Shown in pieces: positions 15,001 to 25,900 of a stretch of 64,000 nucleotides of DNA. Under the pieces are notes generated by a model. That model was not told where the DNA came from and ran no database searches. It worked only from the letters and a program-made list of their open reading frames with translations. Where the stretch lies: contig NC_135243.1 of assembly GCF_947623445.1 (NCBI RefSeq), positions 21,894,479 to 21,958,478 of the forward strand. Reading direction: 5' to 3'. Position 1 is the first letter of the stretch. Each line of letters opens with the position of its first letter. Source of the stretch: Clavelina lepadiformis (lineage: Eukaryota > Chordata > Ascidiacea > Aplousobranchia > Clavelinidae). The position numbers and the translations under genes were made by a program.

Positions 15001-18000
15001 TGCAGCTTCTCAAGATGCCACTCGAATTACAGTTACTGAAGAAGAGATGAGAGTAGTTCGAAAAATGCCATCAGTTTGTACCTCAAATGATCACGCAACG
15101 GCACACAATTACAATCAAGAGACTATTTCAGAAGATTCCGACAATGTTCTGGAAGAAAGAAGACTATCAGTTGGAAGCATTAAAGAATACAAACAGAAAT
15201 TAGAAGATAATTTAACCATGGAGAAATTGAAGCAGGATTCACTGACACGAAATAAAACTGAAGTATTAGTATCTCCTACAATACAAATGCAAACAGTTTT
15301 AAAAAGTACCAAAAAAATTTTGTTAAGTAGAAACCCAGCTAATGTAAGCCTAAAAAATTCAAAAAAGAAAAGTGTAACAGCCATTAATGGAAATAAAACA
15401 ATTTCTACATCTTCAACGATACAACTTGAGAATGAAAACCAACAAGTGATCGCCATTAAACCTGAAGAAGAAGCAGCAAGAGAGCTCTCACATCAAGAAA
15501 AATCAAATGTTAATGGAGCAGTATTAACATATAATCAAAACAGACAACCAGCAGCAAAAGTGTTTGATTTAGATAAAATTGTCGAAGAACTACCAATCTC
15601 AGCACAACTGGAAAAGGATACAATGACAGAAAAATCAGAAGATATAAAAAGCATTGATCCAATAGAACTTCAAACGCATGATGACATTGAAATCAAAATG
15701 TCAGAAAACCTAGAGAATGAAACAGAATTATCAAGCCAAATTCAAGATGATATCACTTGCACACAAGAACTAGTTACGATATGTTTCTGTGAAGAAGATT
15801 CCGACCGAGATGAAGGTTCAAGACTTATTTGCCATCATCACATGATCTCAATATGCATCTGTGATGAGAATGAGACCTCAGATGATAATCAAATGACTGA
15901 GCAATTTACACCTTGTAATCATCATATGGTTACAATATGTGTTTCGGATGATGATAATTTAGAATATGATGTCACAAGTTATGACACTGAAAAATTACCC
16001 AGTCACATGCAGGATTTGAGCACAAGTCACAGCGTAAGGAATGACGATATTGAAAAAGTTCATATAGCAGTGGATTCTAAAAACTTGGCTGATGAGAACA
16101 ACAAGAATAACGATGATGAAATAAAGTATGACATCAAAAGTGATACGAAAAAAACCATTGAGGAATCAACCAAACACTTCCAAGAACTGCACCCAGTTCA
16201 ATCTTTATTGGATGATCATGAAAAAGATAGCAGACTTTCAGATTGTAGTAATTTAAGTACAGTAGCAGACATTGAAATCTTGGATGATTACAATAGCAAG
16301 GAGATAATGTCAAAATGCTCTTTACATGAAACTGAAACAGAGGCTATTGAAGACTTGGCTGCGGAAAATGTTGATGCAAGCACAGACGTGACTGAAGAGA
16401 CTTCAATGAAAACCAAAGATGCAAAGACCGTAATACAAATAGAAAATTACGCAAAGGAATGTCAAGAAAAGCTTTATCTAGCTAAAGTCACCACTAAAAT
16501 GGTTAAAAACAGATTTACTGTTGAAAGTGTGAAGGATAACGAAAATCTTATCGATCATCAAAACTGTTCATCGAAAATAAGCCCAGGTGAAGACCATATT
16601 TCTAAACAACAAGCACAAGCAACTTTAAGGCGCCTTAAGAAAAACCTCTCCCAGCAATCCGTGCATGTAAGTGTCAAGAGATCCAATTCGAAGACAGCAA
16701 AACGAGCAACAACAGATCACACTTTTAAAGTGGTGAGTGATTTTTAATAACAAACCAAGTGTTTTAATGCTAAAAAAATGGAATCAAAACATACTTAAAG
16801 AAATAATGTACTCAGGACATTGTTGAAGAAGAAAATAAAAACCAACTGAAACCAACAACCACTGCAGCTGACAACAACAAAGTAAACTGACAACTCTGCA
16901 TGCTTTTAAATAACTCCTAGGTAAATCCATTCTTGCATGAACAAAATTTATTTTCAGGTTAACTTTAAAAAAGAACATTTAAGCTCAATGGAAACAAAGC
17001 CTGCAAACAAAAACAGCGAAACAGTAAGTACAGTTTTGCAAGAAAAGACATTTACTGAATGCTGGTGGTAAATTTGCCGTCTTAATTTACGTTCTTGCAC
17101 TATTCTCTAAGGTTACATTTGAAGAATGTCAACCACTAGAACTAAAAGATACTCAAGAAGACAACATGAAACATGTAAGTTAATTTTGTAACTAATCAGC
17201 AGATACAGACATAACAGTTGCCCTAAACAAAGTTTTCATTCAGACGATATGTAAAGCCGACCAAATAGATGAAAGTGGAACAGATCACTCTAGAATGGTA
17301 CCGTTAAGTAAAATTAATTCTAAATTGGTCTAGATTTGCTGTAACAAAAACTGCTGATTACAACTTATGCTTATATTCATACGATTTTATAACTTAAACA
17401 TAAAACCATATTTGTATAGGGTGCAAAAGTTGACGAAAAGCAAGAAATTACAAGCAAAGCAACTAGCACTGTGTTGTTGGGTGGTGACGAGTTGAAATCT
17501 ACAATAGTGAATACAGGTGATACTGCTACTGCAAATTCCCTGCAACAAGATGGCATACAACAGGTGTCAAAACACAAGTACAATAACCTTATGACGAAAA
17601 TTCATTATTCCACTGCACCAAAAGTAGTAATCAAGAAGACCAAGGCTGTTAGAAGGACATCTTCAACTAACATCAGTAAAAACAAACTATTTGACAATTT
17701 AAATAACTCTGCACAAGCTAACGACCAACGTGTCAGTTCATTGAAAGCGGTGGAGCCACTCCAAAGAAAATCGTTCACCACGCCACAAGAATTCAACTTC
17801 CCAGAGGAATTAAATGATGGCCTACTTGAAATAAATGATGAAGATTTAACATCAGATGACAGTCCACCAGCTAGTCAACAGAGAAGAAAGCTCTCGCTAG
17901 GAGATGTCCCAACAATTTTAAAACAGTTTGAAACTGAAACAACAATGAATACAGTTTTTAATTTTCCAGATGTAGATGACAACACACAAATGGATGCTCC

Positions 18001-18604
18001 ACTTAAAGAAAAAAATAAACAGGAATCACCTTATTCATTTGCAAAAGATGATTACGACCCAATTTCACCGTCTGTAAGTTCCAGCCCTCTGCGATTCCCA
18101 AGAAAAGCTGAAAGCCCTAAAATGCAACCTGTAATTGCCAGCACTATGTTAACAACAGGATGGAGTGAAAGTTACAAAACAGCACCACCATCGACCAGTT
18201 CTTTATTGATAACGAAAAAAAGTGAGATTTCCACAATTTCTACTACAGCTTCCAGTCCTAAGTCATCATCAAGACGGGGTGAAAGTTCTAAAGTGTCACC
18301 GTTACCTGCTAGCCCTCTGCTGTCACCAAGAAATACTCTGAATCCTAACAACTCACCTGCATTAGTCAGTCCAATGCTGTCTCCAGGTCTTGAAGAAAGG
18401 TCCGAAAAGTTAATGTCCCTTTCTGCTGACAAAGGCTCGACTTCATCAACAGGAGTTGACAAAAGTGAGGAGGAAAATAGTAAAAGTGACAATGCTTCAA
18501 CTGCACAAGTCCAGGATCCTCAGACACCAACAGAGCCTAAAAAGAGTGCACTTTCGTACGTTCTTTCCTCTTTTTATGTGAAGTTTTCCGGGTTCTTCGG
18601 CTAA
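2..18604 (+). CDS. Giant acidic repeat protein, 3' part (5' end outside window)
   Basis: No known family is recognised. The frame is open from base 2, so the first ATG (11) is probably internal. Proposed exons: 2-16732, 16816-16881, 16958-17023, 17112-17174, 17244-17297, 17420-18604, all joined in phase 0, giving about 6050 residues in the window. The donor GTGAGT at 16733 precedes the formal stop at 16745. The protein is Glu/Thr/Ile/Val-rich and very acidic, with no membrane segment or catalytic domain visible. Order: 49-residue array 1, Cys/Asp-rich block, three RRLS/basic modules, array 2, second Cys/Asp block, array 3, two more RRLS/basic modules, third Cys/Asp block, basic tail. The last exon is Ser/Pro-rich with repeated (S)SP motifs and one more RRKLS site. 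A giant single exon followed by tiny exons recalls cytoskeletal giants such as Futsch/MAP1 or the ankyrin giant exon, but that is only analogy. The donor at 17298 (GTACCG) is weak; it is the one that keeps the frame open. Confidence 0.8.
60..6599 (+). repeat. Coding tandem array 1: about 44 copies of a 147-bp (49-residue) unit
   Basis: Anchoring on the TATTGG/TACTGG of the EVLEIS codons gives copies at 114, 261, 408 and so on to 5700. Every step from 261 to 5700 is exactly 147 bp (37 steps, no indel). It then continues at 5847, 6012 (one 18-bp insertion), 6159, 6306 and 6453. The core of the unit reads ISEVETAVTEKKAEEVLEIS, then TATYIEGPETIEYVKEEAN and ETEYAISMY. Copies differ by few substitutions; both flanks are more degenerate, as expected when unequal exchange homogenises the centre. 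Confidence 0.97.
6760..7205 (+). repeat. Coding Cys/Asp-rich module block 1
   Basis: Short imperfect repeats in the giant protein, each with a Cys followed by a hydrophobic strand and an acidic run, for example LLFVWFCDED, MMSMCFCDDDE, LLSIFFCSDDE and MLSICFCDE. The Cys-x-Cys or Phe-Cys followed by three or more acidic residues could be a metal-binding or disulfide motif; function is unknown. The same motif recurs at 10516-11040 and 15757-15960. Confidence 0.75.
7780..9135 (+). repeat. Three copies of an RRLS + basic-tail module in the giant protein
   Basis: Each copy begins with RRLS(I/V)GSVKE (near 7788, 8320 and 8935). It ends 40-55 residues later with a basic helix-like segment beginning QLQ (near 7896, 8458, 9046) of the pattern QLQxxLxxxKKxLSxKQ, then an alternating V-x-I-x-K strand. 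RRxS is a consensus for basophilic kinases such as PKA. The QLQ segment is the only strongly basic part of a very acidic protein, so it could be a binding module (inference). More copies lie at 14585-14805 and 15150-15360; the tail segment alone recurs at 16609-16685 and an RRKLS site at 17881. Confidence 0.8.
9460..10500 (+). repeat. Coding tandem array 2: about 8 copies of a 147-bp unit
   Basis: Anchoring on ATTGCAG (the IAG codons) gives 9578, 9713, 9860, 10007, 10154, 10301 and 10448. The first step is 135 bp and all later ones are 147 bp, with one more degenerate copy upstream. The unit carries VETSATKE, then TICIAGYE, then DTTDIEEYVSASIS. It diverges clearly from arrays 1 and 3 but has the same period and aligns with them without gaps. 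Confidence 0.93.
10516..11045 (+). repeat. Coding Cys/Asp-rich module block 2
   Basis: Second set of short Cys/Asp-rich repeats, including LMSICLHDDE, TISVYDCDDD, MTLICFCDNDE, VISIHFCDE, FTSIFFFEEDE and VVISFFDDDE. They are spaced roughly 25-35 residues apart and are preceded by C(N/D)(Q/D)E-like segments. They match blocks 1 and 3 in pattern. Some copies have lost one or both cysteines, so the acidic tail is the better-kept part. Confidence 0.75.
12020..14470 (+). repeat. Coding tandem array 3: 17 copies of a 147-bp unit
   Basis: Anchoring on AGAAGTTG (EVE codons) gives a first copy at 12031 and the last at 14383, a distance of exactly 16 x 147 bp. The unit carries SEVETQAVKQNYDDLEDES, then VAIHIEGHEITEEITEDEF and HEVENVILQY. 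Copies are nearly identical in the middle and degenerate at the 3' end (16th and 17th). Degenerate relatives extend upstream to about 11270. Confidence 0.97.
14585..16690 (+). repeat. C-terminal RRLS/basic modules and Cys/Asp block 3 of the giant protein
   Basis: RRLSVGSVREY near 14592 pairs with a basic QVQSRLREMRQRLLNKQ segment near 14727. RRLSVGSIKEY near 15158 pairs with QMQTVLKSTKKILLS near 15285. A Cys/Asp block follows at 15757-15960 (TICFCEEDS, ISICICDE, VTICVSDDD). A third basic segment, QAQATLRRLKKNLSQQ, lies near 16609. The same three module types thus recur on both sides of arrays 2 and 3, so the whole C-terminal part looks built by duplication of a super-module. Confidence 0.75.
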
Positions 18605-18937
18605 CTTTTGAGCAAACTAACTCATTGTTGTGAAAAATCGAACACACATATTTACAGCATTATTGTACTAAATTAACTGAGTTATAAACATATGTAATGT
18701 GTATACAATAACTGTAGCGGGTTGAAAATGTAACAATTTGCTTTATAATCACTTATTGCTATTAATCTAATATATTCAAAATACCTTTACTTACTTTTGC
18801 AAGAAGTTATCTGTTCATGCTGTTGTCATAATCAAAGAAGAGAAACCTTGATATGTATCATTCGATTGCTTATTATTTACAAAACTGAATATAATTAATA
18901 TAAACCATTTAAATGTATACAGTAGTTTGGTTACAGC

Positions 18938-18943
18938 AATAAA
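18938..18943 (+). terminator. Candidate polyadenylation signal of the giant gene
   Basis: AATAAA lies 334 bases after the stop codon in AT-rich sequence. No other canonical hexamer was noticed closer to the stop. Position fits a 3' UTR end; not verified by transcripts. Confidence 0.45.
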
Positions 18944-20943
18944 ATACTAGGTTTACCATAGATCGAAGTACTGTATCATGTAAATTATGCTTGGCTTTGC
19001 AAATGAGAAATGTATCAGTTGACCAAAACTTCAGCAAATTCTGTGTCTTCACACCATGCATATGATTATCATACTCAATACATAATTGGTACCAACATTT
19101 CTATAATTATATTTCATTGCTAAGAAATTTTAGATTGAAATTAAAATAGTTTTGTTCATCCTTCGAATTACAAGCCGAATACACTACAATTATGCATTGA
19201 AGAACATTAAAATATGATTTAAAAACACTCTTTTAGTGTTAGTTTTGTGGGTCTAGCAATAATATTTGATGCTCTTGTTATACTTGAAATCAAGGCATCA
19301 AGGTATGAAAGACAATCATGCTTGACATGCTTACGAAATTATAGTAATATTGAAGAGTGTATTATATAACGCATTATGTCTTGCATTAGTGACTTGTCTA
19401 CACCATACATTAACATAAAATTCTTAATTAATACAATACTTTTATCAGTTTTATGTCACAATTATGGACATTATTCTGACAAACACAAATCCATTGCACT
19501 ATAATTTTATTCAAAGAATAGGAAATACTTTATGGTCCCGTGAGAATCAAACAATGCAGGTTAATTATATAAGTTCTTTTACTAAAAACTGAAATTGTGC
19601 GAAATTGACCATTTTTTCAAACAAATTTGTAATCACATCTTAACACAAATAATCAAATTCAACTCCTGCATATTCTTCTTTTAGCTAGCTAGTCTAGCTA
19701 GTCAGGCTAGACAGAACTTCTATGCACTCAATTTTGAAATTTTGCTGTGTAATTGCACACCTAAGTGCCAATTCAAGTTTATCCAAACATTTTTTCGCAG
19801 CCGAATTTATCATTTTTAGTTGTTAATTGTTTGCCACAACCAAGATCTTGCTGAAAAAAAAATACTCTGCAGTCCGGATGGCGGTACAGCTGAGAAAAAA
19901 TGAACTAGGTCTAAGCCTAATTTACAGATTTCACCAGAAATTATTGTAAGTTCAAAGCAATTTTTCCTGTTTTCTTGTTAACTGACGATGAATTGAAAGC
20001 AAAAACACAGAAACCTAACATCTAACCCAATTCTTTCTTCTAATCTATATTTAACTTTAGTTTTGCCTTAGACAACTAGGCTAAACCAAACTTTTAGCAT
20101 GTGCCCTTTTTCTCACTTAACCGCCTAATTTTAACAACGGGCTATGTGACACTTTAATATATCAGGGTTTAATATATCACAACTTTAATATGTCAGGGTT
20201 ATTTACGTACGGCTTTGTATTCCTGGCTTGACTATAACACCTCAGACGATTACTAACCTATATACAGTATTAACATTCACTGACAAACCTCGCCCACACA
20301 AAATTTAGTGTAGGTCAGCTTGATACGACTGCACAAATTTCCCTATTTTGGGACTATCAGACTAAATCAAGAGAAATCACATACTGAATAAAATGCTGTG
20401 ATCGAAGGCGATTTTAAGCAAACATGAGTATGACCTATTAACCTTAGTTTATTTATGTCTGTCTGTAAATCTATGTCTTTTGATTTGCTATCATAGGTGG
20501 CAATTAATGTTCACTTATCTATAAATTAATTATTATTAATTAATGTTTTCGTATCTAATAATATTCGCTTATTTATCAGTTATCTGATCTGGGGAAGCAT
20601 CATCAAACTTACCAGCTTGATTTTACGAAACATCGAATTTGAATTCTGACGACCATTTTCATACAATTTATTAACTTGCCCGGTAGGTCTGTAACGTTAT
20701 GATACCGACATGTGTTTATTTGTAATTTTGAACTAAGATTATATTTTTGATTTGGCATTAGTTTTATGGAAAATATTAAACAGTCAGAAATGGCATTTAT
20801 GCAGTAGCCTACACGATAACGTATCCCACTTTTTAAACTAATTCACTGCGCATTGCGTTTGTCACACGAATACACGATATTGCAACAACATAAACATTTC
20901 GCGCAACGACACAGATTTATTTTTATTTTTAGTAAGCATTCAG

Positions 20944-20976
20944 TCATCATTTATAAACAATGTTTATAAATGATGA
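20944..20976. repeat. Perfect 33-bp palindrome with a 1-base centre
   Basis: A left arm of 16 bases (20944-20959, TCATCATTTATAAACA) is followed by one A and then its exact reverse complement (20961-20976). It can form a hairpin or cruciform, or be a two-fold protein-binding site. No terminal repeats or target duplication were noticed around it. Confidence 0.9.
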
Positions 20977-22379
20977 TACAAGCGCTGTTTAGTCTAATAA
21001 AGAAACTCATTATAGACCTTACTGTACATTTTTGCAGTATGAAAAGCATGGCTTGACTTTTTCAGAAACGCCTAGGACATATAACGGAACTGCATGGAAT
21101 ACGTAACATCCGAAAGCGCAAAGCAGTGTCGATCGCAGCTGCTCGAATTGTGATTAAGGTAAGAGCTACGTGGCATAACAACGTCGAAATATTTTAGAGC
21201 ACCATACGGCAAAACGTAATTCGCAGCAAAACGTCTCCAATCATGACAGTAACGAGAATTTACTGACCTACTCAGATATGTTCTCCTGTACAAGGCAGAA
21301 AGAAAAGAATAACTGCAGCAAAGTCGAAGTGGCTAGAACCGAAAGAGTTTATACTGGGATAAAAACGTTCATTCTTTTGCTTATATGAGCTTATGGTAGA
21401 TACCCCATATGTAGATACTTATATAGTGTGACAAATGTTTGACATGTTGTAATTACAACTTTCTGAAGGTTTTCAAAGATTTCGCTTACCTGACGTAGGT
21501 AATGTTCATCGATTAGGAGCAACACAAAAAAACATTTCCAACAAACAATACGTGATGTTGCTGTAAAGATGTAAAAAAGAATTTTTCAAATATTTCAAAC
21601 AGCACGTTTACCGTGGCTTGATTCAATGGTTGATACAGACGGTCAGGCAAGTTTCTAATCACGTTTTTCGATCTGGTTTGCACTAATATTGATGAAGTGT
21701 TACAGTTCTGCGTTTTATTTAACTCACATTTGATCATAAACGTCATTGAATAAACTGTCCACATGTATGAACAAAGCGAATGTACAGGTTTGCTCAGTTT
21801 ATTGCCAGGAATTAAGCAACAACAAACAGTTTATTTGATTCTTTCACGACATTTTAATGCAATCAGTTACGTCTTTATTTTCTGAAGAAAGGAAGTCGAA
21901 TTTACATAAGAAAATGTTATCGTGTAAAATGATTGGAATTCAGTTATACTAGCTTTGCTACGTTTTCATAAATGATAGAAAACTATAAGATAAAAAATTA
22001 TTGCAAGCAAGTGTTATTTCAATTATTAATTACACATTATTATTCAATTCAATTATAAACTTAAACTGTTTATAAATTGTTTAATTATTTGGAAAAATTG
22101 TGGTAATATGGTATTAATTCCAAAGTTTGGTATTATCTATTACGTAGATCAGCTTGGATCTATAGGTATTACGCACTATATGCTGCATTCAGAATTTGAT
22201 TAGAAGAGGATACACTATAGAAATATGGAATTTCTGAAAAAATGTGTATCATGCTTAGCTGTTCTTTCAATAATCTTATGTCAAAAAGGTACTCTCAAAA
22301 TAATAATAAACTGTACTGAATTATAGCAAATACCTTCAATTTGTATGTTTTTGTTCTTAGATTCATAGTTGGGCAGAAT

Positions 22380-22886
22380 TAGTGATGGGTACCGAATTAT
22401 TGTAGCGCGGTACTTTTTAGGTACCCGTACCGGTACCGTCGGTACTATTAAAAAAAGTACCAAATCTCTGTACGGATTTATTTTTTTTCAAGAAATTTCA
22501 ATCGGTCCAGGTACTCGGTACTTTTCTCGTGATAATTTCAAAATTGTAACAAGTATGTTTTTAAAAATACATGTTAATTAACCTTTAACACTAGTTTTAG
22601 CTTCTGTTGATCTTTTTTAATTCAGAAATGTCAAGTAAAATTGCAAACCATTAACGTCACATATGTTTTGACCTGGAGTAACCTTCACCGGGGCACAATA
22701 GCGGCAAACATTGCATTTGCAGCTGCATCTTTCACAAAAACAGTACCGGTATCGAGTACCGACAAAGTACCGACATACTTATTTAAAGTAGTACCGAACA
22801 CCTGAACCGTCGGTACATTTTTTGCCAAGTACCGGTACCGGTACCGTTACCGACGGTACTTTCAAAGTACCGACTGCCCACCTCTG
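22380..22886. mobile_element. hAT-like non-autonomous element rich in GGTACC/GTACCG motifs
   Basis: The left end reads TAGTGATGGGTACCGA. The right end, reverse-complemented, reads CAGAGGTGGGCAGTCGGTAC; both fit the (C/T)AGnGnTGGG start common in hAT elements. Both subterminal regions are packed with GTACCG/GGTACC motifs. No transposase is encoded. An exact 8-bp target duplication is not visible (flanks share only 4 of 8 bases), so the ends or superfamily could be wrong. It ends only about 70 bp before the proposed start of the GPCR gene. Confidence 0.5.
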
Positions 22887-22959
22887 CTTACAATATTACA
22901 GTAAATTTATGTTAACCAAAAGTTTTACTGCGACAAAAATTGTTAAAATTAATATATTT

Positions 22960-25900
22960 ATGAACATACTTACCACTGTACCACATGCAATGAGTACTGC
23001 ATTGTTTTCATCAGCAGAAGTTTTTGCGTGTACGGATAATGAAATATCCTTTGAAAAAGTCAATTACTGTATCACTCGAATAGGATTTGGCCACGGTGGA
23101 ATTCCCTTGCCTTGCAGACAAAATGACGGTTAGTTCTCTGCAAAAGGAATATTGTTAGTTATTCTGAAATTAAGTTAGTAGTCTTGGTATTAAAACGCTG
23201 TAAAGTGTACCTATGCTTGAAAATTAGTGATTTGTATGCTTGCTACACTCCAAGGTATATATATACAGCCATAAGAAGCCGATTGCGTTTATCACAAGTG
23301 AAATGCGTAACCAGTTTGTAATTCATGATACTTGTTTTGAAATTGGTTGGCAGAGTTCACCTGCAAGATCACCAGGATATGCGTTTTAAGATCTTCTGTC
23401 ATGGATGGAAAACATGATTGCAACACCACCTTAGTAGATGATAGAAGTGACGAAGAAGAAAGGTTAAACGAGTGTAATCTATCCGAGTTCAGATGCTCAT
23501 CCGGACGTTGCATCCCGCGAGAATGGATCCAAGATAACAAAACGGACTGTCCAGATCGCGAAGATCAAAACATCACGTTACCCGAATGCAGAAAAGATAC
23601 CGAATTTCTTTGTGAATCATCAGGTCGTTGCATCCTAAGGCATCGCATAAGAGACGGAGTCGACGATTGCGGAGATGGTGCGGACGAAACCGCTCAACTG
23701 GATTGCCTTGCTGACGTGGAGTTTAAGTGTGTGGTTGGAGGGCGATGTATTCCGCGATCTTGGAGAAACAACCAAGTTGTTGACTGCTTAGATGAAAGCG
23801 ACGAAGATTTGCCTGGATCTGTTAACGGTACGTGCACTGATGCTGAGTTTACTTGCTTTAACGGTCGTCGGTGTATTCCAAAGTCTTACCTGTGCGATGG
23901 AATCGACCACTGCGGAGACTGCAGTGATGAGATAGAAAGCTGTACGGATCCCGTCATGTTACGCTGTCCACAGACGTCTGGACAGAGATGCATCCTTTGG
24001 TCAAGTACATGTCTGGGTAGTACCGACTGTCCCACGGGCCCAGATGATGTAACCTCTTTGACAGGATTTAAATGTTATCGGGAAAATGATAAGTACTGTA
24101 ATCTGCCTCAGTTTGCTGTAAGAGATCCCGTACCTTCATGTCTTTTTGAAGAAGATGTTTGTTACGTAAACGGAAGCTTTCGTTGTGCGAAATGTTTGGA
24201 CGAAGTGACAGTTGTTTCATCAAAACAGATCTGCGATGGAGTTGTGGACTGTCCCGACCTTTCTGATGAATGCTTGTGCTCTGAAAAAGTCACAACTTCG
24301 AACATATCCAGAGAAATATGCCAGAGCGTTCGGTATGACGTAATGACACGAACAGGATCAACATTGTGTGACATTGGGGAAGTTTTTTGCGCCGATGATA
24401 AGTTGTGTATCAACAAGGGCCAAGTGTGCGATGGAGTGATTGATTGTCCTATTTCCCGGCTGGACGAGAGCGCTTGTGGCAAGAAGCGGGAGAGAATTCT
24501 AAATTCTAATTCGGGAGAGAAAATGTTTCAGTGCAATCTTCTACCAGACATCATATTCGACCACACTTCAGACGATTGGTTTCTTGCCTTGTTCCTACGA
24601 GAAAACTTTGTACCTTATGCTACCAGGTAGATTTATAATGTGTTTCAAATCGACTCTAGTCGTGGCGTTCTAAACACTTTTACATTCGGCAATTTATCAA
24701 TGATATAAAACAGAAATGGCGAGAGTTTTTTTCATGGACGTTAGTTGTTTGAATTAGTTGGTGTTAGAAATTACAAATCAACATTAATTCAAATTTTGTT
24801 AGAACAGAAACATCTTTTCAAAACAAGCTTATGGACTATAGGCGTAAACTTACGAACTTAATACAGCGATAAATTCAGATCTTACTCGTTAATATACTGT
24901 GCTTTACTTTGCAGATGTGACGGTATCATTGAATGTTATGCTTACGAAGACGAATGTAGCGAAAAGGCAAACTGTTCCTTCAAGCCGCCGCAGTGTGACA
25001 AAATAACTTTGACGATGGTAGGTTGTGCAGCTCATTGCTTCCTTGTGTATAAAGTCAAGCAAAGCTGTACAGTATGTGTAATATAACGTCTAGGGCTATT
25101 GCAACAATACGAGTCATGACTCAAACCAAGCGGAAGCTGAATATTTTGGCAAAAATTGATGTAAACTGTAACCTTTCTCGCATGATTACAAAAGTTTACA
25201 AAGTCGTTACATTTTACATATTTTGGATTTTGAGATGGGGCAGACACCTAGAACTTCCAGTTTTCCAAGTGAAAAGTATCACGTACCACACAGAGCTTGT
25301 GGTATGTTTGATATGCCAAGCAGACGAGTGTGTGATGGAATAAGCACGTGTTCAAACGGGGAAGACGAAATCTATTGCTCGCACAGATTTTTTTGCGATG
25401 CTGGGTCCATTGGCTACTACGGTGGTAGGTATTTTTCGCAATTATCAATTCACCACATTATACGAACAAAGAAATCATGCTTGTAAATTAGTTTGTTATT
25501 TGCATTTGGCAAGATCAACATTAAGTTTTACGTGTTATGTATTTTGTTTAATTACATTGCACTATCTTTTTAAGAGGCAAAGAAAATTGTCAACATACCT
25601 CTTTCCCTGTACTGCGACGGTATCTCTCATTGCGTGGACGAAAAAGACGAAGCCAACTGTACTTCAGAGACACACTTTTACTGTGAGAGCGGCGATCCGC
25701 TTTTTGTACCAGTACGCAAAGTACTTGATGGGATTTCGGATTGCAAAGACCAGTCAGACGAATGTCCAAGCGACATTCTTAAAGATAGCGCCATTTCATC
25801 CAGATTTCAACTTATTACCTCGGTGCCACTGAGAATCATTATATGGATAATGACAACTTTAGCGTTGGTGTGTAATGTTGCCGTATTTAGTAGAACAATG

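Larger units (their letters stand above)
18605..22379. other. AT-rich intergenic spacer
   Basis: No convincing gene is seen. Short open frames here lack domain similarity and start or stop arbitrarily. It contains a cluster of TAGCTAGC/CTAGTCTAGCTAG near 19683-19712, a short repeat (TTTAATATATCA) near 20155-20190, and the palindrome at 20944. The 3' UTR of the giant gene occupies the first few hundred bases; any 5' regulatory region of the downstream receptor gene would lie at the far end. Confidence 0.6.

Noticed and set aside
16733..16747. TAA at 16745 as the true end of the giant protein
   Set aside because: A strong GTGAGT donor precedes it and four downstream exons join in phase 0 to a long Ser/Pro-rich exon with the same RRKLS motif. 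The stop could still be used in an unspliced isoform.
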